NCBI RefSeq assembly: GCF_003253735.1
Contig: NZ_QKYW01000001.1
Location: forward strand, 186,001-250,000
DNA: 64,000 bases
Reading direction: 5' to 3'
Source of the DNA: Pseudomonas sp. URMO17WK12:I2
GTDB taxonomy: Bacteria; Pseudomonadota; Gammaproteobacteria; Pseudomonadales; Pseudomonadaceae
Shown here: in pieces, positions 48,682-56,672 of the stretch
How positions within the stretch are numbered: the stretch's first letter is position 1
Layout of the letters: every line of letters starts with the position of its first letter
Notes under the pieces: generated by a model
The model's input: only the letters and a program-made list of their open reading frames with translations
Told to the model about the DNA's origin: nothing
Databases searched by the model: none
Made by a program: the position numbers and the translations under genes

Positions 48682-50627
48682 TGACCGCCCGTGGCTGGCT
48701 TCTGCTGCTGACCTTGCTGGTCAGCACGGCCAGCCATGCCCAGCTGCAATTTTCCCTCGACGGTTCCGGGCTCACACCCGACCAACGCCATGCCAGCCAG
48801 ACCCTGCTCGACGAAGCCCACGGCGCCCTGCCGCCGCGCCTGCGCGAAGCGGTGGACCGTGATGTCGTGGTGCGCTGGGTCGATTTGCCAGCGGACATTT
48901 ACGGCCGAGCCGGGCGCCTCAGTGGTGTCGAGCTCAACGCCAAGCTGCTGCCCAGCCTTACCGATGGCAGCGCCGCGAGCACGCCAAACGGTCGCCCCCA
49001 CGGCACCGTGCGCCAGGAATTGCTGGCCACCGTGCTGCATGAAGTGACCCACCTCTATGATCGCGGTGCCTATTGGCGCGCCGAGCAGCGCACCCTGCTG
49101 CGTCGCTGCCAACGGCACAATGCCGACCTGGGCCCGGTCGGCCTGCGCGCCGAATGCCGCGGCCAGACCGAGCGACGCTTCACCCTCAGCGATGAGCCGC
49201 GCCTGCTCGACCTGGCCGGCTGGCCCCAGCGCGTCGGCAAGCGCGGTGAGCGCGACACGCAAAACGGCCAGGTCGCCCGCAGCCCGGACAGCTACGAGCT
49301 GAGCAACCCGCGCGAATTCGTCGCGGTGAACATGGAGTACTTTCTCCTCGACCCCGAATACGCCTGTCGTCGCCCCTCCCTGGCGCGGTTTTTCAGCGCG
49401 CACTTCGGCTGGTCACCGGCCAACCAGACGCCCTGCGGCAACGGCTACGCCTACCTGAACGCCGGGCGCGATTTCGACAAGCAGGCACTGGCCAACCTCG
49501 ACCCCGAGCGGGTTTACGAGGTGGATTACCTGCTCGCCGAAGCCAACCAGAACATGGCCAGCCGCTGGGGCCACACGATGCTGCGTCTGGTTATCTGCGC
49601 ACCGGGCCGCCCCCGTGGGCCGGACTGCCGGCTGGATCTGGATCAGCACCTGGTGCTGTCCTACCGCGCCTTCGTCAACGATGTGCAGCTGTCGAGTTGG
49701 GACGGTCTGACCGGTGCCTACCCGTCGCGGCTGTTCGTGCTGCCCCTGGCCCAGGTGATCGAGGAGTACACCAAGGTCGAGCTACGCAGCCTCGCCTCGG
49801 TGCCCCTGAAACTGTCACGCCAGCGCCTGGAGCAACTGGTCGCCCGCGCCGTCGAGCAGCACTGGAGCTACGACGGCGACTACTTCTTCGTCTCCAACAA
49901 CTGTGCGGTGGAAACCCTCAAGCTGTTGCGCAGCGGCACGGGCCTGCCCGGCCTGCAGAACCTCGACAGCATCACCCCGATCGGCCTGCTGGAAGTGCTC
50001 GAGGCCCGCGATCTGGCCGACAGCAGCGTGCTCACCGATTCCCGCGAGGCGCTGCGCCTGGGTTACCGCTTCGACTCGTTCCGCGACCGCTACCAGGCCA
50101 TGTTCAAGGTGCTGCAGCAGCGTCTGCCGATCCACCAGCAGCGCGTCGAGGACTGGCTCGAACAACCGTCCGAACAGCGTCGCCAATGGTTCGAGCAGGC
50201 CGACCTGCGCGCCAGTGCCGCCATGCTGCTGCTCGAACAGGCCGCCATGCGCCGCCAGCTGCTGCTCTCCCAGGATGAACTCAAACAGCGCTACCTGACC
50301 GGCCGTGCCGCCAAGGATCCGAACCTCAACAAGGCCGGTGACGCGCTGGAACAGATCCTCGCCAACACCGGCTTCCTGAGCCGCCCGGCCGAGCTGCTCG
50401 AAGGTGGCTACGGCCTGCCACAACATGAGGAATGGCAGCGCCTGGAAAGCGAAACCCGCACCCGCCAGCAGCAGCTGAGCCTGCTCAGCGCCGACCTCGA
50501 CGGCGAAGTGCGCCGCCTGCTCGAACCCCAGCGCCTGGCCGAGCTGGAGGCCAACGAAGCCAACCTGAAACTGCTCGGCGAGCACTTGCGCAAGCTGCAC
50601 AAGGAAAGCGGCGGCTTGCAGCTCTAG
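48681..50627 (+). CDS. DUF4105 envelope protein with N-terminal HExxH motif
   Basis: A 648-residue exported protein (signal LLLLTLLVSTASHAQ). Near residue 120 it has LHEVTHLYD, an HExxH zinc-peptidase-like motif, with a candidate third ligand in REFVAVNMEYFL. The centre (about 275-450) is the DUF4105 domain (EVDYLLAEANQNMASRWGHTML, then the Cys/Asn segment FFVSNNCAVETLKLLRSG, which recalls NlpC/P60-like thiol enzymes). The last ~150 residues are helical, Gln/Leu/Glu-rich, probably coiled coil. It is translationally coupled to the second DUF2388 gene. An envelope hydrolase acting on peptide or lipid substrates is plausible but unproven. Confidence 0.85.
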   Translation: MTARGWLLLLTLLVSTASHAQLQFSLDGSGLTPDQRHASQTLLDEAHGALPPRLREAVDRDVVVRWVDLPADIYGRAGRLSGVELNAKLLPSLTDGSAASTPNGRPHGTVRQELLATVLHEVTHLYDRGAYWRAEQRTLLRRCQRHNADLGPVGLRAECRGQTERRFTLSDEPRLLDLAGWPQRVGKRGERDTQNGQVARSPDSYELSNPREFVAVNMEYFLLDPEYACRRPSLARFFSAHFGWSPANQTPCGNGYAYLNAGRDFDKQALANLDPERVYEVDYLLAEANQNMASRWGHTMLRLVICAPGRPRGPDCRLDLDQHLVLSYRAFVNDVQLSSWDGLTGAYPSRLFVLPLAQVIEEYTKVELRSLASVPLKLSRQRLEQLVARAVEQHWSYDGDYFFVSNNCAVETLKLLRSGTGLPGLQNLDSITPIGLLEVLEARDLADSSVLTDSREALRLGYRFDSFRDRYQAMFKVLQQRLPIHQQRVEDWLEQPSEQRRQWFEQADLRASAAMLLLEQAAMRRQLLLSQDELKQRYLTGRAAKDPNLNKAGDALEQILANTGFLSRPAELLEGGYGLPQHEEWQRLESETRTRQQQLSLLSADLDGEVRRLLEPQRLAELEANEANLKLLGEHLRKLHKESGGLQL

Positions 50628-50653
50628 CAGACGGGCACTGCATAGGGCCACTC

Positions 50654-50679
50654 CGACACAGCAAAATGTGTCGCGTTTT
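50654..50679 (+). terminator. Weak terminator-like hairpin after the DUF4105 gene
   Basis: CGACACA/TGTGTCG, 7-bp stem with a GCAAAA loop followed by CGTTTT. It separates the DUF4105 gene from the four-gene locus at 50775. Confidence 0.5.
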
Positions 50680-50774
50680 GAGATTTTCGCCTTGAGTTGT
50701 ACAGGCCAAGTATCTTTGTAGAACTTTCCAAAGCTTGCTCCAGTCGGACTTTCGCCTCCTGACCGGAATAGACG

Positions 50775-52151
50775 ATGTCCGAACTTACCCTTCGCATCGC
50801 TGAAGTAGCCACAGGCCACGACGCGCGGTTTCCTGCCGCCCATCGTTTCAGCGAACTCACCTCCCTGCTGCAGCAACCGGCCTTCGACGCCGTGGTGCTC
50901 AGTGCCACCGATGCCGAAAACCTGGCCATGCTGCAGGCCCTGCGGCGCCAGCCGGCCTATCGCCTGAGCCTGATCTATTGCAGCAGCCAGGCGCCGCTCG
51001 CCGCCGCCCTCGGTGATGGCCCGCCACCGGCGCAGACGAGCGTGATCCAGCAGGCCGTGCAGCAGTGGCGCGAGCGCCTCGCCGTGTTCAACAACGGCCG
51101 TGCGCCCGAAGGGCTGGAAGCGCACCTGCTCGCCTACCTGTGGCTGCGCGCGCCCGGCACGCTCAAGGCGGTACGCGCGCCCTCGTCGGCCAGGCACTAC
51201 GTCTATCCGCTGGTTGAAGCCCTCGGTGACGATCAGGTCAACGGCCTGACCCAGGTGCAGAACCTGGCGCAGCGCAATCTGCTCGACAGCACCGCGCTGG
51301 TCGACCGCATCCGCCTGTGCCGCAGTTGCGGCAGCGGCCACCTCAACTACGTCGACGTGTGCGTGGAGTGCAACTCCCTGGACATCGCCCGCCAGCCATC
51401 GCTGCACTGCTTTACCTGCGGGCATATCGGCGCGCAGACCGAATACCTCAAGGACGGCGCGCTGGTCTGCCCCAACTGCCTGACCCGCCTGCGCCATATC
51501 GGCACCGACTACGACCGGCCGCTGGAAAACTACAACTGCAACAGCTGCGATGCCTTCTTCGTCGACGCCGACGTGCAGGCGCGCTGCCTGGACTGTGGCG
51601 AACAGCACGCTCCGGACGAGCTGCAGGTGCGCGAGATCCGCGACTACCAGCTTTCCGAGGGCGGCCTGCTGACCGCGCGCCAGGGCCTGGAGCGCAACAC
51701 CGACCACTACTTCAACGGCCTGTCGGTGGTGGGCGTCAACACCTTCAAGACCCTGCTCGACTGGCAGCTGGAGCTGATCGAACGGCACAAGGCGCCGACC
51801 TTCGCGCTGCTCGGCATGCGCTTTCGCAACCTCGGCCGGGTGCTCGAACGGCTGGGCCCGCAACGCGGCCATGCCCTGCTCGACACGCTGATCGAGCGCA
51901 TCCAGGTGGCCATCCGTGATACCGACCGCTGCACCCGCGCCAGCGAGGAGCAACTCTGGCTGTTGCTGATGTACACCGACTCGGCCGGCCTGCGCCGGGT
52001 GGTCGAGCGCATCAATGAAATCAGCGAGCTGTTCGTCGGCGAGGATCTGCAGGACATCCGCCTGACCACCAGTGGCTGCGTGGCGCCCGGCGGGCTGATC
52101 GACAAGGAAGATGCCGAATTGCTGATGGCCCGCCTGGCCGGGGAACTCTGA
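50775..52151 (+). CDS. Zinc-knuckle protein with degenerate GGDEF domain, putative c-di-GMP effector
   Basis: A soluble 458-residue protein in three parts. Residues 1-150 resemble a receiver-like fold without a clear phospho-acceptor. Residues 180-275 contain six CxxC knuckles (C182, C196, C212, C232, C255 and C271 start them), enough for three zinc ribbons. This region may match the TackOD1 output domain. Residues 305-458 look like a GGDEF fold in which the catalytic loop is SEEQL (390-394) instead of GGDEF, so it should not make c-di-GMP. The allosteric I-site pattern RxxD is kept as RDTD (381-384) at the normal spacing. By analogy to PelD, it could bind c-di-GMP and control the synthase encoded next, whose start overlaps its stop. 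Confidence 0.8.
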   Translation: MSELTLRIAEVATGHDARFPAAHRFSELTSLLQQPAFDAVVLSATDAENLAMLQALRRQPAYRLSLIYCSSQAPLAAALGDGPPPAQTSVIQQAVQQWRERLAVFNNGRAPEGLEAHLLAYLWLRAPGTLKAVRAPSSARHYVYPLVEALGDDQVNGLTQVQNLAQRNLLDSTALVDRIRLCRSCGSGHLNYVDVCVECNSLDIARQPSLHCFTCGHIGAQTEYLKDGALVCPNCLTRLRHIGTDYDRPLENYNCNSCDAFFVDADVQARCLDCGEQHAPDELQVREIRDYQLSEGGLLTARQGLERNTDHYFNGLSVVGVNTFKTLLDWQLELIERHKAPTFALLGMRFRNLGRVLERLGPQRGHALLDTLIERIQVAIRDTDRCTRASEEQLWLLLMYTDSAGLRRVVERINEISELFVGEDLQDIRLTTSGCVAPGGLIDKEDAELLMARLAGEL

Positions 52152-53479
52152 TGAGTGCGCTGCTCGAGCACCTGCACGCCTGGCTGGGCGAGGTCTACGG
52201 CGCCAATGGTCATTGGCGGCTGTTTCTCATGGTCTTCCCGTACTTCCTGCTGCTGGAAGTGCCGCTCAACCTGATGCTGCTGCTCGGCACCTTGCGCTGG
52301 TTCGTGCGCAAGCGCAGCGCGCTGCCGCTGCACAACACCTGGCACCCGCGGGTGTCGTGCATCATCACCTGCTACAGCGAGGGCCGCGATGTCGAACTGA
52401 CCCTGCGCAGCCTGGCCGAGCAGACCTACCCCGGCATGATCGAGATCATTCCGATCGTCGATGGTGCGGCCGCGAACCAGGCCACCACCGAGGTGGTGCG
52501 GCGCTTCAAGGCCGAGCAGCGCATGCCGCGCAACCGGGTGATACGCCCCATCGCCAAATGGCAGCGCGGCGGCCGGGTGTCGTCGCTCAATTCCGGCCTG
52601 GCGTACAGCACAGGCGAGATTCTCATCAACGTCGATGGCGACACCTCGTTCGACAACGACATGGTGGTGCGCATGGTCAGTCACTTCCGTGATCCCAAGG
52701 TACCGGCGGTGGCCGGCAGCCTGCGCGTGCGCAATGCCGGGCAATCCTGGGTGGCGCGTATCCAGGCCCTGGAATACCTGCTGTCGATCCACATGTGCAA
52801 GATCGGCCTGGCCGAGTGGAACCTGGTCAATAACGTGTCCGGGGCATTCGGCGCCTTTCGCCGCAGCTTCCTGCAGCAGATCGGCGGCTGGGACACTCAC
52901 ACCGCCGAGGATCTGGACCTGACTCTGCGTATCAAGGCGTACTTCCGCCGCTACGGCCTGCGCATTCCGTTCGAGCCCCAGGCCATCGGCCACACCGATG
53001 CACCGGCGACCCTGCGCAGCTTTCTCGACCAGCGCCTGCGCTGGGACGGCGACCTGTTCTTCGTCTACGTGCGCAAGCACCGCCACGTGTTCACCCCGCG
53101 CCTGCTGGGCTGGCCGAACTTCCTGATGCTGCTGGTCAGTGGCCTGTTCTTCCAGCTGGTGCTGCCGTTCATCATCCTCGGCTACAGCCTGGTGGCGGTG
53201 ATCATCCTGCCGTTCACCGCACTGCTGTTCTATTCGCTACTGATCTACGCGCTGTACCTGGCGATGAGCACGCTGCTGTACCTGGGCCTGATGCTGATGG
53301 TCAGCGAGCGGCCGCGGCGGGACCTGCGGCTGATCTGGGTGCTGCCGTTCTATCCGCTGGCGATGTACGCCCTGCGCTGCTGGAGCGTGGTCGCCATTCT
53401 CAATGAAACCCTGCGGCGCGGGCACGAGGAATCGAGCATGGCGCCCTGGTGGGTGCTCAAACGGGCCAATCGATTCTAA
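52151..53479 (+). CDS. Processive family 2 glycosyltransferase (polysaccharide synthase)
   Basis: An inner-membrane synthase of 442 residues. One long hydrophobic N-terminal segment (about 22-50), a cytosolic GT2 domain (65-300), then about four helices (320-415). Catalytic residues are all present: D104 in PIVDGA, DGD at 162-164, ED at 253-254 in HTAEDLDL, and QRLRW at 294-298. The layout matches BcsA/PgaC/BgsA-type enzymes that polymerise and translocate a glycan. No PilZ domain is attached, so any c-di-GMP control must come from a partner, probably the protein encoded just before. Start overlaps the previous stop (TGATG). The sugar is unknown. Confidence 0.9.
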   Translation: MSALLEHLHAWLGEVYGANGHWRLFLMVFPYFLLLEVPLNLMLLLGTLRWFVRKRSALPLHNTWHPRVSCIITCYSEGRDVELTLRSLAEQTYPGMIEIIPIVDGAAANQATTEVVRRFKAEQRMPRNRVIRPIAKWQRGGRVSSLNSGLAYSTGEILINVDGDTSFDNDMVVRMVSHFRDPKVPAVAGSLRVRNAGQSWVARIQALEYLLSIHMCKIGLAEWNLVNNVSGAFGAFRRSFLQQIGGWDTHTAEDLDLTLRIKAYFRRYGLRIPFEPQAIGHTDAPATLRSFLDQRLRWDGDLFFVYVRKHRHVFTPRLLGWPNFLMLLVSGLFFQLVLPFIILGYSLVAVIILPFTALLFYSLLIYALYLAMSTLLYLGLMLMVSERPRRDLRLIWVLPFYPLAMYALRCWSVVAILNETLRRGHEESSMAPWWVLKRANRF

Positions 53480-53493
53480 GGCGTTACTACTCA

Positions 53494-55584
53494 ATGACTG
53501 CACCACGACCTTCACGTCTGCTGCTGGCGCTGCTGTGCTGCGCGCCGCTGCTGGCCAGCGCCACCTCCCTGACGCTCGAGCAGGCCCTGCAACAGGCCGG
53601 TGACGGCAGCCCCGCAGCCAATGCCGAACTGGAGGCGCGCTATGCCGCCCGCGACCAGCGCGAGAGCGAATCGGGCTGGGAAATGTTCGGCAATGCCAAC
53701 GTCGGCCGCTACCGCGAGCTGGTGACCGACGATATACGCAACGATTACTACGGTCGCAGCTTCGCGGTCGGCGTGCGCTACCCGCTGCTCGGCAGCCTGC
53801 GCCGGCGCATGGACGCTGTGCGCGACAGCGAGCGCGACATTCGCCTCGCCGAAATCGAGCAAGGCTATCGCCGTGCCCAGCAGCGCCTGGCCATCCGCAG
53901 TACCTATGCGGACTGGTGGCGCGCCCATGAAGAACAACGCCTCTGTGAAGGCGTCGAGCAGGCCGCCCGCAACGCCGACGAGCAGGTGCGGGCGCGCCTG
54001 CAAGGCAACTGGATTCTGCCCTCCGATGCACAGTTGATGCGTAGCGAATGGACGGCAGTCACCCAGCGTTGCGCCATGCAGAACGGGCTGCTGGAAGACA
54101 TCCGCGCCAGCCTGCAAAGCCTTGGCGTGCAGGTAAGCGCCAATGACACGCCGGTTACCTCTGCCCTGGCCAGCGAACCGCAACCCTTGCAAGCCTGGCA
54201 GGAGCAGCTCGAAAGCAGCCCACGGGTGGCCGGGCGCAACGCCGAGCTGGCCAACGCCGAACTGGGCCGCAAGCAGCCCTGGTACAGCGCCATCGAGTCA
54301 TACGTCAACGTCGCCCAGACCCTGGAGCAACGCAGCGGCGCCAGCGATGATGGCAGCGGCCTGAGCGCCGGTGTCACCTTCTCGGCGCCCTTCGACCTGC
54401 TCGACTACGGCTCGGCCCGCGGCCGTGAAGGCGAGGCGCGCTACCAGGCTGCCGTGCAGGCATTGGAGCGTGAACGTGGCAGCCTGCTGCGCGAGCTCGG
54501 CAAGGTGCTGGAACAGCAACGCCGCGAACTCAACGAATACCAATGGCGCAGCGAGCGCCGCGCGGCGCTGGACAGCATCATCGCCGAGCGCCGCCAACGC
54601 GGCAGCCTGGATGCGGGTGAAGCCAGCCTGCGGCTGCTGCAGGCCGAGGTCGATCACTACAACGCCGGTTTCGCACAGATTTCCGCCTGGCACGGGGCCT
54701 GGCTGCAGGACTCGGCGTTGCGCCTGTTCGGCGATGACAGCCCGGGCTTCGAGCGCCTGCTCGGCAACCGCGTGGTGCACTGGCAGGGCGACAACGGCGT
54801 CATGCCGGTCCAGGTGGCCACCCAGACCCAATGGAATCAGGGCGTGTACATCTGGGACAGCGCCGCCCTGCTCGACCCACGCCAGCGCCCTGGCCAGCTG
54901 AGCGCCTTGCAGCAGGCCGGCATCAGCCAACTGCATGTCGGCCTGACCAGCCTGCAGGTCGCCGACATCAGGCGCACCCATCAGGCACTGCGCGAGCTGA
55001 TCCAGGCCGCCCACGCCAGGGGCATGCAGGTCACCCTGCTGCTCGGCGATCCGGACTGGATGAAACCGCGCAAGCGCCAGGGGCTGATCGAGCTGATCGG
55101 CCAGCTGCGCGACCTGCCCTTCGCTGCCCTGCACCTGGATCTGGAAGTCGAGCAGCTCGGCTGGCCGGTGCCCGATCAACGCCTGCACGATTGGCTCGCC
55201 ACCGTGCGCGAGGCCAAGGCCGCCGCGCCCTGGCCGCTCAACCTGTCCAGCCACCCGCGCTGGTTCGACGAGCAGGCCAACCGCCAACCCTGCGTACCCT
55301 GCGAGCTGCAGCGCATCGGGGTCGGCGAGATCAGCCTGATGATCTACACCCGCAACCCGCAAAGCAGCGCCAATCGGGCCCTGGCCATCGCCAGACAATG
55401 GCCGGCCCTGAAGCTGCGCCTGGCGCAGAGCGTGGAGGCGGATCAACCCGCCGACCTGAGCTGGGCCGACGCTTCCCCTACACAATTGCAGCAACAGGTA
55501 GTGAACTGGCAGAACGCTCTGCGCCCGGCTGGAGTGGGCGGTATCGACTGGCAATCCTGGACCGATTACCCGAGAAGCCAATGA
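53494..55584 (+). CDS. TolC-like outer-membrane channel fused to a putative glycoside-hydrolase TIM barrel
   Basis: A 696-residue exported protein. After the signal peptide (LLLALLCCAPLLASA), residues 25-415 are a TolC/OEP-type protein: long Gln/Arg/Glu-rich helices and short beta segments (VGRYRELVTDD, GVTFSAPFDLLDYGSARG). Residues about 445-692 form a separate domain with TIM-barrel traits: GVYIWDSAAL, HVGLTSLQ, GMQVTLLLGD, ALHLDLEVEQLG, LNLSSHPRWF, ISLMIYTR, LRLAQSVEAD and GIDWQSW in order. D549, E551 and E648 are candidate catalytic acids. I know no TolC with such a domain. It lies between the synthase and the HlyD-like gene, whose start overlaps its stop. Start at 53494 rather than 53449. 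Confidence 0.82.
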   Translation: MTAPRPSRLLLALLCCAPLLASATSLTLEQALQQAGDGSPAANAELEARYAARDQRESESGWEMFGNANVGRYRELVTDDIRNDYYGRSFAVGVRYPLLGSLRRRMDAVRDSERDIRLAEIEQGYRRAQQRLAIRSTYADWWRAHEEQRLCEGVEQAARNADEQVRARLQGNWILPSDAQLMRSEWTAVTQRCAMQNGLLEDIRASLQSLGVQVSANDTPVTSALASEPQPLQAWQEQLESSPRVAGRNAELANAELGRKQPWYSAIESYVNVAQTLEQRSGASDDGSGLSAGVTFSAPFDLLDYGSARGREGEARYQAAVQALERERGSLLRELGKVLEQQRRELNEYQWRSERRAALDSIIAERRQRGSLDAGEASLRLLQAEVDHYNAGFAQISAWHGAWLQDSALRLFGDDSPGFERLLGNRVVHWQGDNGVMPVQVATQTQWNQGVYIWDSAALLDPRQRPGQLSALQQAGISQLHVGLTSLQVADIRRTHQALRELIQAAHARGMQVTLLLGDPDWMKPRKRQGLIELIGQLRDLPFAALHLDLEVEQLGWPVPDQRLHDWLATVREAKAAAPWPLNLSSHPRWFDEQANRQPCVPCELQRIGVGEISLMIYTRNPQSSANRALAIARQWPALKLRLAQSVEADQPADLSWADASPTQLQQQVVNWQNALRPAGVGGIDWQSWTDYPRSQ

Positions 55585-56618
55585 AGATACGTTTCAATAG
55601 CCGCAAAGAACGACACCCAACCCAGGACCACGGCATGCAGGTGCTCTACGCCCCCGGCAAGCGCCTGGCCTTCCGCCTGCGCTGGTACCTGATCCTGTTT
55701 CTGATCCTGCTGCCCGTGCTGTGGCTGGCCGGGCGCTACGGGCTGGAGCTGATACGCGTCGAAGCGCCGGCACTGGTGCGCCTGCCCAGCATGGAGGTGC
55801 GCGCCATGCAGCCCGGCCAGGTGAAAAGCATCCCGGTGCAGGCCGGCGATCACGTGGATGTCGGCACGCCGCTGGTGGAGCTCGACAACCCCGAATGGCG
55901 CCTGCGCCTGAACCTCTTGCAAGGCGGCGCAGCCCCCCAGGCCGCGCCGGTTGGCGACCTTGGCACACGCAACCGTGCGGTGCTGCAGAGCCTGGTCAAC
56001 CGCGCTTCACAACGGGTCAACGACACCCGTCGCCTGGTGCAGCAAGGCGCGGCGACCCGCGGCGAGCTGGTCGAGGCACAGAACGCCCTGGACAGCCGTC
56101 AGGCCGAATTGCTGGCCTTCGAGCGCAGCCTGAGTGGCGCTGGCAGCAGTGAAGGTGAACGCTACGAGCGCCAGCAGGGGCTGGAACGCCAGTGGCTGAC
56201 CGGGCAACTGGAGCAGATGAAGGTCAGCGCCAGCGAACCTGGCCGGGTCGCCGAAGTGGTTACCGCGCCCGGCGAGAACGTCGGCCCCGGCACCCTGCTG
56301 ATGCGCCTGGAACGCAGCGGCCCGGCGCAGTTGTGGGTGTACCTGGATCCCAAGGATGTCGAGCACGCGACCCCGGGCTCACCGCTCGACGTACGCCTGC
56401 CCGACGGTAACTGGACCAGGGCCGAAGTGATCAACCCGGCGGAAAGCGCCAACCCGCTGCCCAGCGACCTGCGCCAACCATTCCGTAGCCCAACGCGCGG
56501 GCTGATGGTGCCGGCACGCTTTACCGAGCCGCTGGCCAACGAATGGCGCGTCGACTCGCTGCCGGTGCGGGTACGCTTCCCGAACGAGCACTTCACCCTG
56601 TTCGGCATGCGCTTCTAG
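55581..56618 (+). CDS. HlyD-family periplasmic adaptor (membrane fusion protein)
   Basis: A 345-residue adaptor. A single TM helix (about 34-52) is followed by a first lipoyl half (SMEVRAMQPGQVKSIPVQAG), a coiled-coil hairpin (about 125-200, VNRASQRVNDTRRLVQQG), a second lipoyl half (KVSASEPGRVAEVVTAPGEN) and a beta-barrel domain. Such proteins bridge an inner-membrane enzyme and TolC, and Alg44 and BgsB use this fold in glycan synthesis complexes. The start overlaps the TolC stop (ATGA). No ABC, MFS or RND pump is present, so the GT2 synthase is the likely inner-membrane partner. Confidence 0.9.
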   Translation: MKIRFNSRKERHPTQDHGMQVLYAPGKRLAFRLRWYLILFLILLPVLWLAGRYGLELIRVEAPALVRLPSMEVRAMQPGQVKSIPVQAGDHVDVGTPLVELDNPEWRLRLNLLQGGAAPQAAPVGDLGTRNRAVLQSLVNRASQRVNDTRRLVQQGAATRGELVEAQNALDSRQAELLAFERSLSGAGSSEGERYERQQGLERQWLTGQLEQMKVSASEPGRVAEVVTAPGENVGPGTLLMRLERSGPAQLWVYLDPKDVEHATPGSPLDVRLPDGNWTRAEVINPAESANPLPSDLRQPFRSPTRGLMVPARFTEPLANEWRVDSLPVRVRFPNEHFTLFGMRF

Positions 56619-56625
56619 GCACCGT

Positions 56626-56657
56626 GCATCCGCCTGTGCAAGGCAGGCGGATGCGTC
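56626..56657. terminator. Terminator between convergent HlyD-like and histidine-kinase genes
   Basis: GCATCCGCCTG/CAGGCGGATGC, 11-bp perfect stem with a 7-base loop, followed by GTCTTTC on the plus strand. Confidence 0.75.
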
Positions 56658-56672
56658 TTTCAGGTTGGCGAA

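Noticed and set aside
50775..52151. Active diguanylate cyclase
   Set aside because: The GGDEF loop is SEEQL, lacking the glycines and acidic residue needed for catalysis.
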